Origin: Methanosarcina siciliae T4/M | GTDB lineage: Archaea > Halobacteriota > Methanosarcinia > Methanosarcinales > Methanosarcinaceae | NCBI RefSeq assembly: GCF_000970085.1 | Contig: NZ_CP009506.1 | Location: 124,001 to 188,000 of the forward strand | DNA length: 64,000 nucleotides | Reading direction: 5' to 3' | In this document: piece by piece, positions 9,342 to 18,405 of the stretch | Layout: the number at the start of each line of letters is the position of its first letter | Numbering within the stretch: the first letter of the stretch is position 1 | The notes under the pieces: model-generated | What the model was told of the DNA's origin: nothing | Database searches by the model: none | Seen by the model: the letters and a program-made list of their open reading frames with translations, nothing else | Made by a program: the position numbers and the translations under genes

Positions 9342-11050
9342 GAGATAAAAAAAGCCTCTTTAAAAATGTAAGGGTTATCATCTTCATTCTTGCCCTGCTT
9401 GCTTCTGTTGTGCTTATTCATCCGGGTTATAATTCTGAAGAAGGGCTGAACACTAACCTGAATTACGGACTTGACCTTGAAGGCGGTTCCTGGCTTCAGA
9501 TCAAATTACAGGGAGCTCTTGTCCAGGTAGATGCGGATCCTGAAATGATAGTCAGCCAACTGGTAGAACCTGTAATCGGCGCCCCTATCCAGGTCACGGA
9601 CAGCAACCTTGACGTCAGTGGGGTGAGTTTATCTGACCGTTACCTCACATTCACAACATCCGCCACGGTCAGTGCATCCCAGCTTGAGCTTCTGGATCTT
9701 GGCAGTGTAAGCGTTGATAAGCTTAGCCAGGGTACGACCCAGGTAACGCTTACTACTACCAAGGAAACCCTGATTCAGGCTTACCTAGCAAAGGCCTTTG
9801 ATGCGGAAGTGCTTCCCATCAGTACCGAAGACGGTACTGTTTATGAAATCAGGGCTGAAGCCTCAGAAGAAGAGATTGAAGCCCTTATGGAAAAAGTCGG
9901 AGGCACAATCCTCAAGAATGAAGACGGGACCTCGACTTATAAAGAGGGTGTCAGTACCGATACAAGGGATCTGACCAGGGATATCTTGAACGACAAACTT
10001 AACTCCCTCGGTCTGAAGGATATTCCTGTCAGGACTGTCGGAGAGGACTATATCCTCATCGATTTTGCAGGGATCGACCTTGCAACGGCAAAGGATATTG
10101 CCGAAAAGCCCGGAAAATTCGAGATACGCATACAGACTACTGGAAATGAAACCCAGCATGTCCTTTACGGCGACTCCATTGTAAGCGTGGGGATTCCGAG
10201 TTACCACGATAACCAGTGGCATACTCCTTTTACTCTGAATGAAGAAGGAGCAAGGGCTCTCCAGAAAGTTGCAATCGATACAGGAGCTACGGATTACCCC
10301 GAAAGTCACTATCTGAACATGTATCTGGATGAAGAGAAGATCTACGGGGCTCCCCTCAGTTACTCTGCAGCATCCAGACTGAAAGAAACTCCCATCTATT
10401 CCTGGGAGGCTTCCACAGGCACGGACGAGGCAGCAAAGACCGAAGCCGAAACCCTCCAGATTCACCTCAGGGCAGGGGCCCTACCTGTAAATGTGGTGCT
10501 TGTAGGTTCAGGACATGTTGATGCAACCCTTGGAAAACAGTTCAAAACCGAAGCGGTCATAGCAGGTTTGTTCTCTCTGTTAGCAGTCGCTGCAGTTGTT
10601 TTCCGCAGGTACAGGAGACCTGAAATTCTGGTGCCAATGATCGGGACTTCCGTCAGCGAAGTCATTATGATCCTTGGAGTTGCAGCAGCTATCGGCTGGC
10701 AGCTTGACCTTGCAGCAATTGCAGGTATAATTGCCGCAATCGGAACAGGTATCGACCACCTTGTAATTATTACGGATGAGGTGCTTTACGAAGGCAAACT
10801 CCCTCCAACAAGGGTCTTTGTTTCCAGAATTGGAAAGGCCTTTTCAATCATTTTCGGAGCAGCTGCCACAACGATTATTGCCATGTCTCCCCTGGTAGTC
10901 ATGGGCTTCGGAGCCCTGAAGGGATTTGCCATCACCACTATCATTGGTGTTTTCATCGGTGTGGTTATCGCAAGACCTGTTTACGGTGTGGTAATCAAGG
11001 AACTGCTTGAGGTAGAAGGAAACGGCTCCCAGGAAAGTACGGCTGACTGA
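9338..11050 (+). CDS. secD: Protein-export membrane protein SecD
   Basis: Partner of SecF in the SecDF complex. The 570 residues include an N-terminal membrane segment, the signature NYGLDLEGGSWLQIKL around residue 40, a large extracellular region rich in Thr and Asp, and the C-terminal membrane block from about residue 395 with AIAGIIAAIGTGIDHLVIITDE. Length is normal for archaeal SecD. The start overlaps the secF stop. The RFC subunit follows after about 70 bases. Confidence 0.95.
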   Translation: MRDKKSLFKNVRVIIFILALLASVVLIHPGYNSEEGLNTNLNYGLDLEGGSWLQIKLQGALVQVDADPEMIVSQLVEPVIGAPIQVTDSNLDVSGVSLSDRYLTFTTSATVSASQLELLDLGSVSVDKLSQGTTQVTLTTTKETLIQAYLAKAFDAEVLPISTEDGTVYEIRAEASEEEIEALMEKVGGTILKNEDGTSTYKEGVSTDTRDLTRDILNDKLNSLGLKDIPVRTVGEDYILIDFAGIDLATAKDIAEKPGKFEIRIQTTGNETQHVLYGDSIVSVGIPSYHDNQWHTPFTLNEEGARALQKVAIDTGATDYPESHYLNMYLDEEKIYGAPLSYSAASRLKETPIYSWEASTGTDEAAKTEAETLQIHLRAGALPVNVVLVGSGHVDATLGKQFKTEAVIAGLFSLLAVAAVVFRRYRRPEILVPMIGTSVSEVIMILGVAAAIGWQLDLAAIAGIIAAIGTGIDHLVIITDEVLYEGKLPPTRVFVSRIGKAFSIIFGAAATTIIAMSPLVVMGFGALKGFAITTIIGVFIGVVIARPVYGVVIKELLEVEGNGSQESTAD

Positions 11051-11118
11051 GTGCCCGGGAAAAAATAAAAATCCCTGAAAAACCGAGGATTCAAAAACTG
11101 AAAAACAAGGTGGAATTA

Positions 11119-12144
11119 ATGAAGGATCTCTGGACTCTAAAATACAGGGCGGAAACCCTTGAAGAACTGCTTGGAAACGAACATGCCGTAAGAACGCTTT
11201 CCGAACTGTTACAGTCCGGGACCCTGCCTCACCTTATTTTTTACGGGCCTGAAAACTCGGGGAAAACAACAGCTTCTCTTGCCCTTGCCAGGCAGCTCTA
11301 CGGAGAGACCTGGAAAAACAACTTTATATATTTCAACGCTTCGGACTTTTTCGACCAGGGAAAACGTTACCTTGTACGGGATAAACGTTTTGTCCGCATT
11401 CTGGGCACGGATGATCCGAAAAAAATCTACAAGAGCGTAATAGATATTTTTAAGGAAATCGTTAACGAATATGCCGGAATGGCTTCCATTGATGCTGATT
11501 ACAAGATAATTTATATCGATAATGCCGAATCCCTGAGCTCGGATGCACAGCATGCTCTCAGGCGGATCATGGAAAAGTACAGTTCAACCTGCAGGTTTAT
11601 TCTTTCTACAACAAGACCTTCGAAACTCATTTCTCCCCTCCGTTCAAGGGGGCTTCAGGTCTTTTTTGCCTATGTTCCGGATTCTCTTCTGAAAACCCAT
11701 CTTGAGAGGATTGCCCTTGCAGAAAAACTGAAACTTTCCGATGAAGCACTTGATGCGGTCCTTTATCTGGCTAAAGGAAATGTTGGAAGAGCTGTCCAGA
11801 CTCTCCAGCTTGCTGCGCTCAGGGCAGAAGGTGCTGAAATTACGGAAGAAATCGTCTATGAAGCTACCATGAAAGGCAGGGACGAGACTATCGATGAACT
11901 GCTTGAAGCGGCTCTTGAAGGAGATTTTGCCAGAGGACGCCAGCTCATAGACGGAATGATTATTGAGAAAGGACTTTCCGGGACTGATATCCTTGAGGGA
12001 CTTTCCGAAGCGCTTATAGACTCAGGAGAACCCGATGCTGATATTGCACGCCTTATTGTCAGTATCTCAGAAGCTGATTCCAGACTTACGGATGCTGCCA
12101 GTGAGAGGATCCAGCTCGAAAAGTTGATTTCCACATTCTCCTGA
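11119..12144 (+). CDS. Replication factor C small subunit, divergent type
   Basis: Clamp-loader AAA+ subunit of 341 residues. It keeps the RFC layout: KYRAETLEELLGNEHAVR at the N-terminus, a P-loop GPENSGKTT, and SSDAQHALRRIMEKYSSTCRF. The Walker B box reads IDNAES where active small subunits have DEAD or DEAE, and the arginine-finger SRC motif reads SRG. Methanosarcina clamp loaders are known to use two different small subunits plus a large one; this is probably the second, weakly or non-catalytic one. I start at the ATG at 11119, eight bases after aaggtgg; a GTG at 11110 is an alternative. Confidence 0.85.
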   Translation: MKDLWTLKYRAETLEELLGNEHAVRTLSELLQSGTLPHLIFYGPENSGKTTASLALARQLYGETWKNNFIYFNASDFFDQGKRYLVRDKRFVRILGTDDPKKIYKSVIDIFKEIVNEYAGMASIDADYKIIYIDNAESLSSDAQHALRRIMEKYSSTCRFILSTTRPSKLISPLRSRGLQVFFAYVPDSLLKTHLERIALAEKLKLSDEALDAVLYLAKGNVGRAVQTLQLAALRAEGAEITEEIVYEATMKGRDETIDELLEAALEGDFARGRQLIDGMIIEKGLSGTDILEGLSEALIDSGEPDADIARLIVSISEADSRLTDAASERIQLEKLISTFS

Positions 12145-12744
12145 TTAATCCGGGAATCAAGTTTTTTCTTCTTCTTATCTTAATTTATTTTAGATGTGAG
12201 CAGTTTGTTTTTATACCTTTCCCTCCTTTAAAGTTTTTTCTAAATCTCTTATATAAATAATTCTATTTATTTCTTCATCAAACAGTAAATTATATATATA
12301 ATTTCTCAACAAGTAAAAATCACATAGTAAATTATATATACGATTAAATTTTATCTTTTATTGTAAATGAACCGGAAGTTCATGCTTCTCAGGAGTTAAA
12401 TGGCTCAATTACACTTTCTAAACAGAGTACAGACCTGAGATTTCAGGATACATCTGCAAGGTGTCCTGTACTTTTTATAGGAGGTTCAGAGCCTGTATTC
12501 CCTTGAGCAGAAGTTTTATCGGGCTTCTGGGTCAAAATCCACACCACAAAAAATCCCTCCATTGCTCCCTGAATAATCCCTCATTTCAGGGAGATTATGC
12601 TCATGCAGCAAAATTGAACTGTAGCTGCATTTAAAAAACGAATTTTTTTCTTTGCTCCAAAACTTTAAAAAATATTGCCTGCCTGATTTCAATTTCAGGC
12701 AGGCATCCTGTTTACTCAGGCTTTTTTCCGTATTTTTCCGTATT
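12145..12744. other. Intergenic region between convergent units
   Basis: 600 AT-rich bases with no supported gene. It has two direct copies of agtaaattatatata (12284 and 12326) and a 9-base inverted repeat ctccctgaa / ttcagggag (12565-12593), besides the terminator at 12676-12705. I found no small reading frame with a good start. Confidence 0.5.
12655..12705 (-). terminator. Terminator of the mtmP operon
   Basis: An 11-base perfect inverted repeat tgcctgcctga / tcaggcaggca (12676-12686, 12695-12705) is followed on the minus strand by aatattttttaaagtttt. It lies 40 bases past the last small membrane protein gene. Confidence 0.8.
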
Positions 12745-12981
12745 TCAGTACCTGTAGTGCTTTACTGAGTGATACAGGATCACTACAAAGAAAGCAATTA
12801 TGACAAGTAAGAAACTGAAGAAGCCTACCGGGTCCCAGACGAAGCCTATTCCTGATCCTCCCTCTTCCCAGGAAACAAGTACAGCTCCCTGGACTACGGT
12901 TGGAATAACTACACAGGCGAAGGCAAGGACGAAAATAAACACAATGTCAAAGACCTCTGCAATGGTGCTCTTTTGTGCCAT
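12745..12981 (-). CDS. Small two-helix membrane protein in the mtmP operon
   Basis: 78 residues with two hydrophobic segments (about 10-35 and 50-70) separated by the polar stretch SWEEGGSGIGFVWDP. I recognise no family. The gene follows the 89-residue membrane protein by 13 bases and precedes the operon terminator. Its position downstream of the methylamine permease suggests an accessory to uptake, which is inference. A good ribosome-binding site (gaggaggcaaaag) precedes the ATG. Confidence 0.8.
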   Translation of the reverse strand: MAQKSTIAEVFDIVFIFVLAFACVVIPTVVQGAVLVSWEEGGSGIGFVWDPVGFFSFLLVIIAFFVVILYHSVKHYRY

Positions 12982-12994
12982 ATCTTTTGCCTCC

Positions 12995-13264
12995 TCAATC
13001 GTAGTATTTGAACTCGAACATATGGTTTTTTATGGACTTTCTAACTCTCAGGCATCCGATAGTCTCAATCGAAACGATCAATCCGAGAAAAATTACGTAG
13101 AGGTAGGAGAAACCGGAAACAATCTCCCAGGTCTCGGCAAAGATTTTGTATATTATAAATCCTTCCACACCTACAAGCAAGGCCATCATGCCGACAACAA
13201 GAACCGTATCTCCGTTGAGTTTGCTCTGGTATTTGCTTTCCATTGCCTGTTCATTTGTCTCCAA
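12995..13264 (-). CDS. Small two-helix membrane protein overlapping mtmP
   Basis: 89 residues with a polar N-terminus, two membrane segments (about 20-43 and 50-72) and a positively charged tail (RVRKSIKNH). The start overlaps the mtmP stop by 14 bases, so it is translated with the permease. I know no family for it. Together with the 78-residue protein downstream and the 34-residue peptide upstream it makes mtmP the centre of a four-gene membrane unit. A function as a permease subunit or regulator is only inferred. Confidence 0.8.
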   Translation of the reverse strand: METNEQAMESKYQSKLNGDTVLVVGMMALLVGVEGFIIYKIFAETWEIVSGFSYLYVIFLGLIVSIETIGCLRVRKSIKNHMFEFKYYD

Positions 13265-14657
13265 TGCCTGTCGCCTCCTTTCGTATCCCTGTATTTTCCG
13301 AGCCCCTGGGTAAGGGCCAGCCCATTTCAGTCCAGTTATTTTCTATGTTTAAACTCCTGTGTCTGTGACTGAAATAGAAGTAAGCAATGCCGTAGAACAC
13401 AAAGGCGAAGATCAGGTTATATTTGTAGCCCCAGTACAGCGTTGAAAGAATTGTGATTGCAATTGCAATTGCAAAGTAAGCAATATACGGCTGGAGGGGG
13501 CCCACAAAAGGCCTGATGGTGCTTGTGTTCTGCGGAAAAAGGTTCCTGAAACGAATCAGGGCGAAAGGAATCAGCACATAGCAGAGCAGTCCCGAGACAA
13601 TCGAGAAGGTAATTACCTGGTCAAGGAAACCGCTGAATGCAAAGCCAATTGCAACTGGCATTGTGAAAATCACTGCCCTGTACGGGGTGTTGTATCTCGG
13701 GTGCACTGCAGAGAACCAGGAAGAAACATAATTGTCTCTGGAGAGGGCAAACCAGGAACGTGAGGAGTCACAGACACAACCATTTGCACTGGCAACGCAG
13801 GTCAGGAATGTCCCGAGTCCTAGCAGGGCAATGAAAATGAACATGCCGCTGTTTTGTGCAGCTTCAAAGAGTGGATACACTGAAACTCCGAGCTGGTCCG
13901 TTGGGATCAGTACTGAACATAGATAAAGGGTCATTGCTGCTCCCATGAGCAGGGTGATCATCCCGGCCTGCTGTCCTAGAGGTACTGCCCTTGACGGGTG
14001 TTTGCACTCTTCGGCGCACATTGCCGCTCCTTCTATCCCCAGGTAGAACCACGGTCCGAACTGCAAAGCTGCAAAGAGGCCTATCATGCCGTTTGGCAGA
14101 GCTCCCTGAAACAGGTATTCGGGGTGGATATCCACTCCTCCGAAAGCTGTTGCGAAGAAGAAGACAACTATCGAAATGAAAGCTATCATGGTCAGGAAAA
14201 AGTTCAGGGTTAATGCCGCAACGACGCCACGGTAGTTGATGAAGGTCAAAAGTGCAATAACAAGCAAAGTCACGGGAAAGACCTGCAGCTCCGGGAAGAT
14301 GCTCTGTGCGATGAAGGCGACAACAATAGCATCTGCCGCTTCAAGGGCTATGTATTCCATATAAACCGCAAGCCCTACACTGGCAGCAGCTCCGGGCCCG
14401 ATAAATAACCTTGCCCAGTCGTAAGGTCCTCCTGCAAGTTTGGTTGCTGCTCCGAGTTCACTGGCGCAGAGGGAGATTATGACATACATTGTTCCTGCAA
14501 CCAGCATGGCAAGCAGAGAACCAAGCACCCCTCCTTTTGCGACAGTAAAATTCCAGCCCATGTATTCTCCGACCAGCACGATTCCTACTCCGAGAGCCCA
14601 TACATGGAAGGGCCGCAGGGTCTTCACAAGGCTGGCAGACTCATTGTTTTCTGACAT
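13251..14657 (-). CDS. mtmP: APC-family permease, probable monomethylamine permease
   Basis: 468 residues, about 12 hydrophobic segments, of the amino acid-polyamine-organocation superfamily and close to ethanolamine-type permeases (GEYMGWNFTVAKGG near residue 30, GGPYDWARLFIGP near 75, FGPWFYLGIEGAAMCAEE near 205). It lies directly downstream of mtmC1-mtmB1, the position of permeases in other Methanosarcina methylamine operons, so monomethylamine is the likely substrate. The ATG follows the stop of a 34-residue membrane peptide by six bases. Family is sure; substrate is from context. Confidence 0.85.
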   Translation of the reverse strand: MSENNESASLVKTLRPFHVWALGVGIVLVGEYMGWNFTVAKGGVLGSLLAMLVAGTMYVIISLCASELGAATKLAGGPYDWARLFIGPGAAASVGLAVYMEYIALEAADAIVVAFIAQSIFPELQVFPVTLLVIALLTFINYRGVVAALTLNFFLTMIAFISIVVFFFATAFGGVDIHPEYLFQGALPNGMIGLFAALQFGPWFYLGIEGAAMCAEECKHPSRAVPLGQQAGMITLLMGAAMTLYLCSVLIPTDQLGVSVYPLFEAAQNSGMFIFIALLGLGTFLTCVASANGCVCDSSRSWFALSRDNYVSSWFSAVHPRYNTPYRAVIFTMPVAIGFAFSGFLDQVITFSIVSGLLCYVLIPFALIRFRNLFPQNTSTIRPFVGPLQPYIAYFAIAIAITILSTLYWGYKYNLIFAFVFYGIAYFYFSHRHRSLNIENNWTEMGWPLPRGSENTGIRKEATGIGDK

Positions 14658-14663
14658 GATGTC

Positions 14664-14768
14664 TCAGCCTCTTCTTTTTGAAACCCGGCTGGCATCCAGT
14701 AAAACCCAGGCAATCAGCCCAAAAGCCAGAAGATATATCAGTCCGTTTATAACAGTCCAGATATCCAT
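14664..14768 (-). CDS. 34-residue single-helix membrane peptide before mtmP
   Basis: A very short gene: MDIWTVINGLIYLLAFGLIA, then WVLLDASRVSKRRG. It has one hydrophobic helix (residues 6-25) with a positive tail, so the C-terminus probably stays in the cytoplasm. The ribosome-binding site aaggggatagaaa is excellent and the stop codon lies six bases before the mtmP ATG. A break in the duplicated mtm block falls exactly at its start codon in the other copy. It resembles the small helper subunits seen beside some secondary transporters; that role is inferred. Confidence 0.75.
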   Translation of the reverse strand: MDIWTVINGLIYLLAFGLIAWVLLDASRVSKRRG

Positions 14769-14881
14769 TTTCTATCCCCTTCTTTTTTTACACAATGAAT
14801 TCTTGTATGCGTTCACCTATTCATGAAAAAATTTCTTTCATAATTCGTAATATGTCTGTAATTGTTGTGCCTGAAATCTTC

Positions 14882-14914
14882 CAAAAAAAGTTAGCCAGCG
14901 AAAAGCTCGCTGGC
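14882..14914 (-). terminator. Terminator of mtmC1-mtmB1
   Basis: Inverted repeat gccagcga / tcgctggc (14894-14901, 14907-14914) followed on the minus strand by taacttttttt, 40 bases after the mtmB1 stop. No clear promoter lies between it and the membrane peptide gene, so partial read-through probably feeds mtmP. Confidence 0.8.
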
Positions 14915-14953
14915 CTGTCATTAATATTATTTGACTTCAGGCCGAATTTCGGC

Positions 14954-16330
14954 TTAGAATACAAGTCCCAGTTCTTCTAGCTTCTTCCTTGCTCCGTCAT
15001 AGACCTGCACGTACTCTTCAGTCGGGGTCACTGTCTTTACGTCGTAGCACTCCTGGAAAGTCTTTCCAGCCGGTGCGCTTGCGTAATTCTTCTCGTAAAG
15101 GGCTACGAGTTTGTCAAGGATTTTGTTAATCTCTGAGATTTCCACACCTGCAGTTGCTCTTGCAACTTCTCCCATCATCCTGGCTTCCATACCCGTGGTC
15201 TTGTCTGTTACTACACCCTTTGCGGATGCAACACCTGAGAGTATTTCTCTTCCTGATGCTGTATCGGTGATGGACTGAGCTGAAGCTTCGAGGAGGCACA
15301 TCTCTGTGCAGGGCCCTGCACATGGGTAGTACTGGTTTCCTGAGAGGATGTTTGTGAACTCGGAGATGGTTGCACATGCCCAGCCTGCGATTGTGAGGGT
15401 TTCCCTGGTGTTGGTTGAACCCCAGCGGATGTGGACCGGCCCGTCCAGGTGCCAGCTTGCACTGCTCATGACAAAGGCGTTTATGTGGGTTGCAACGTCT
15501 ACAATTGTGGTTTCTTCGATACCGCCTGCATATCCTCCGAAGATCGGCATCTGCTCATCCATTATAATGTCGCTGTTTCCTTTGTAGTGGGCAATAACGG
15601 CTATTGCGTCCAGGTCGATTTTGAGTTCGTTGAGTTGCGAGACCTCGTGGCTGTCTGAGGATATCTGGCCGCCAACGCAGTCAGATGATATATTTCCCTG
15701 GGCAGACAGGGAAGTCTCCGGGCCCTATATGCCCATTCCGGGGCGTCCCGCCATTGCACATGCCTGTTTTATGAGGCGGGTTTCTGTCTTTGCTGCAAGG
15801 ACCTCATAGGGGCTTTTTGGGATGGGAGGTTTCCCGCGGACTGAAGTCATCACACCGTCTACAATGGTATCTACTTCCTTTTCAAGGGCATAGCTCATGT
15901 GGACTGGCATGAAAACATCTTCGGAAATCGGAGATCCTGTAGGACCGCCCTGTACAATTGGCTTTCTCTTGTCCCCGACGTTTCTCTTCCTTACGTTTAC
16001 TGCGTCCCTGCCGGTTCCGAGGGTGAACTCTTTCTGGACATTGTTGATTGCGTCCCATATCTCATCTTCTGTGTATTTCACTATCCTGTGGGTATCGGTA
16101 CAGTAGATACCGCACTCGAGGAGCATCTCGAATCCTGCCTGGAAGAGCTTTTCCATCATGTCCTTGTCAGTGGGGACGAATTCTCCCTTGAAGTCAAGCC
16201 CGTACTTCTGCTTGAGCTCCATTGCCTTCATGGGGATTCTCATAAGGTCCCAGTCGTCCTGAGTGCACTTCTCTCCTACTTTTGCCCTGTCGTAGAAGTC
16301 ATAGCAGTCAAATGATTTTCTGAATGTCAT
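14954..16330 (-). CDS. mtmB1: Monomethylamine methyltransferase, copy 1 (pyrrolysine protein)
   Basis: MtmB transfers the methyl group of monomethylamine to the corrinoid of MtmC. The full protein is 458 residues: residues 1-201 (MTFRKSFDCYDFYDRAKVGE to AGRPGMGI), a TAG at 15725-15727 read as pyrrolysine at position 202, then GPETSLSAQGN and on to KKLEELGLVF with a TAA stop. Without read-through only a 201-residue fragment would form. This is the known MtmB layout, and the charging and synthesis genes are at 29.5-34.4 kb. It starts 18 bases after mtmC1. Copy 2 at 19407-20783 has the same length and a few conservative changes. Confidence 0.97.
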
Positions 16331-16348
16331 GTGCTTTTCCTCCCAGGA

Positions 16349-17005
16349 TTATTTCATTATGTTAAGTGCAACTTTTGCAGCTTCGGCAGCGTTTTCTGCT
16401 GTAGCGTCCGCCCCTATCTCTTCGATCCATTTACTGGATACGGGTGCTCCTCCGAACATGCATTTTACGCTGTCCCTGAGGTTTTCCTCCTTGAGCCTGT
16501 CCATGAGGTCTTTCTGGCCGAGCATGGAGGTGGTCATAAGGGCTGAGCCAACAAGGATAACCTTTTGCCCTTTGTGCTTTTCAGCCTCTTCCACAACGGT
16601 TTCGTTGAGGACGTCGGTTCCGAGGTCAAGGATCTCAAATCCGTTTGCTCCAAGCATGGTTGTGACAAGGCGGTGTCCGATGTCGTGGATGTCTCCTTCT
16701 GCAACGAAGGTGACTGCGAGTCCGGTTCCTTCCTCTCCTTCTACTTTTGTTTTCTCAAGCTCGGGGGTAAGGATTTTCATTGCAGCTTCCATGGCTTTTG
16801 CAGACATCATGATCTGAGGCAGAAATACCTCGGCAGCCTCAAACTTGTCACCGATAATCTTCATCCCTGGGGAAAGACCCTTTGTGATAATGTCAAGAGG
16901 TGAAATTCCTGCATCCAGGGCTTCCTGGGCTAACTGTGCGCAACCTGCAACGTTTTGAGTTACGATCGCGTTGGTCAATTTATCAAAAATCTCTTGGTTT
17001 GCCAT
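16349..17005 (-). CDS. mtmC1: Monomethylamine corrinoid protein, copy 1
   Basis: Carries the methyl group from MtmB to MtbA on a cobamide. 218 residues: an N-terminal helical domain (MANQEIFDKLTNAIV), then the B12-binding fold with the cobalt-ligand motif EGDIHDIGH near residue 115, GSALMTTSMLGQKDLM and CMFGGAPVSSKW. The ATG at 17005 has a perfect ggaggttt upstream; the longer open frame upstream only translates leader repeats. It is the first gene of the mtmC1-mtmB1 operon. Confidence 0.97.
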   Translation of the reverse strand: MANQEIFDKLTNAIVTQNVAGCAQLAQEALDAGISPLDIITKGLSPGMKIIGDKFEAAEVFLPQIMMSAKAMEAAMKILTPELEKTKVEGEEGTGLAVTFVAEGDIHDIGHRLVTTMLGANGFEILDLGTDVLNETVVEEAEKHKGQKVILVGSALMTTSMLGQKDLMDRLKEENLRDSVKCMFGGAPVSSKWIEEIGADATAENAAEAAKVALNIMK

Positions 17006-17046
17006 TTTTAAACCTCCATTTTCCGTCGAAAACTGGCTGTTCGTGT

Positions 17047-17143
17047 GGTACGTTGGGGAGCACAATGGTACGTTGGGAGCACAATGGTACGTTGGGAGCA
17101 CAATGGTACGTTGGGAGCACAATGGTACGTTGGGGAACACGAT
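17047..17143. repeat. 19-base tandem repeat in the mtmC1 leader, five copies
   Basis: Five head-to-tail copies of ggtacgttgggagcacaat, the outer two with an extra g. They lie 42-138 bases upstream of the mtmC1 start codon and downstream of a TATA box, hence inside the untranslated leader. The leader of mtmC2 has no such array. Confidence 0.95.
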
Positions 17144-17183
17144 GTCTCTAGACAACCAAATTCTCGTAACAGAAATGCCTAAG

Positions 17184-17192
17184 CATATATAC
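17184..17192 (-). promoter_or_regulatory. TATA box of mtmC1
   Basis: On the minus strand gggtatatatgct gives a clear archaeal TATA element. Transcription starting about 25 bases on would give a leader near 155 bases, in line with the long leaders of methanol and methylamine operons. The matching place upstream of mtmC2 (cccaagctccgcta is shared) lacks the TATA run. Confidence 0.55.
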
Positions 17193-18405
17193 CCAAGCTC
17201 CGCTACCAAAAAAAGAGCATCTGCATGATTTCCTCTTTGATATACGGTTCTCAATTTCCGATTTTAATCAGTCATCAGGGAATTCCTTTACGGGGTTTTT
17301 GATTATCTATAGGCGAAAATTTTGGCCTCTTGACATTGTTACCAGGGAGTTTATTTGCTGGAAACTGCAAATTCGTTTACTTTTCCAGCTGAATTAGTTA
17401 CTCATATACCAAATTTCCCAATAGTAATAGTATACCAAATTTCCCAATAGTAATAGTATACCAAATTTCCCAATAGTAATTGTATACCAAATTTCCCAAT
17501 AGTATACCTACTGGAACTGTCTGTTTTCAGTTCTTTTTCTTTGGAGATCATGTGAGTCACAGCCATATTCCAATGTACAGCCTGTAAAACTCCAGTCACT
17601 CTCTGTAAATTTCCTTCTTCAAAGGATGCAATAATTTATTGGTTTTTAGATATTCATTCGTTACAGATTTTGATTCCGTTTTTATTGCCATTTTGTCGTT
17701 TTTGGTAGTGTGCCAACTTTCCTGTAAGATCACAAATTTCAAGCCTAAGTTCCGCTTTTTTAAGCACATAAACTCCCTCTGATCGGATTATGTGCTTATA
17801 CTTAAGTGTATTAATTCCAGAGTCTAATTTTAATATCACAACCATCTGACTTAGCAGATTTGTGGAATTATACTTATTCGCTTAAATTTTGGGAAAGCAG
17901 GTTCAAGAGGTTTTTGAGTCAAGAATTCCATATCAGAAGACCAATTTCTCCTACAGTATGCAAAAACTTGACTTAGAACTTACAGTAAATCAGCGACACT
18001 GCCATTTTTGGTGCCTTTTAATTCCGTTTTTATTGCCATTTTATTCGTTTTTGGTGCCGTTTTTAACCCTCTCTAAATAAATTGTGGTTATTTGTCAAGG
18101 CAATTTACCTTTAGGAATTTTATTTTAATTCTTTAATAGGCACCCTATTTATGTATTTAATAGTATATAGCCCAATTTGAGTAGTTTTTCAAAACCATTA
18201 AGTAACAGAAATGGATCTATGCAAATTCAAGAGTTGAGGGTAATAGAAATAGGTCTATGAAAATTCAAGAGTGGAGAGATTTTTTAATATCTTTAAAATT
18301 TTCAATTACTTTAAATTACAAACTTGAAATAATTTTTCATTGGTCATCGGTTAATTATTTATTTCCTTCTATTGTCACTCTTTTTTGAGTCCAATCTATC
18401 ACTTC
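17193..18405. other. AT-rich region upstream of mtmC1
   Basis: About 1.2 kb with no supported gene. The part to about 17540 is a diverged copy of DNA upstream of mtmC2 (shared ttgctggaaactg-like and gtatacctactggaactg-like stretches near 17350 and 17501 versus 21790 and 21848). Further up there are two direct repeats of attccgtttttattgccatt, starting near 17672 and 18021, whose origin I cannot tell. Confidence 0.5.
17406..17503. repeat. 26-base tandem repeat, four copies, upstream of mtmC1
   Basis: Four copies of a 26-base unit (ataccaaatttcccaatagt plus aatagt), the last one cut to 20 bases. The corresponding sequence upstream of mtmC2 holds only a single gaatttcccaacggt, so the array expanded after the mtm duplication. 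Confidence 0.9.

Noticed and set aside
15725..16330. mtmB read as two separate genes of 201 and 202 residues
   Set aside because: The break is a single in-frame TAG at codon 202 with perfect family continuity on both sides, present in both copies, in a genome with the full pyrrolysine system.
16900..17254. Upstream extension of mtmC1 with repeated PNVPLCS peptide
   Set aside because: It translates the leader repeats; the true start has a perfect ggaggt site and matches mtmC2 and known MtmC.
17047..17503. CRISPR array
   Set aside because: The repeats here and at the other minisatellites are head to tail with no unique spacers, and no cas genes are in the window.
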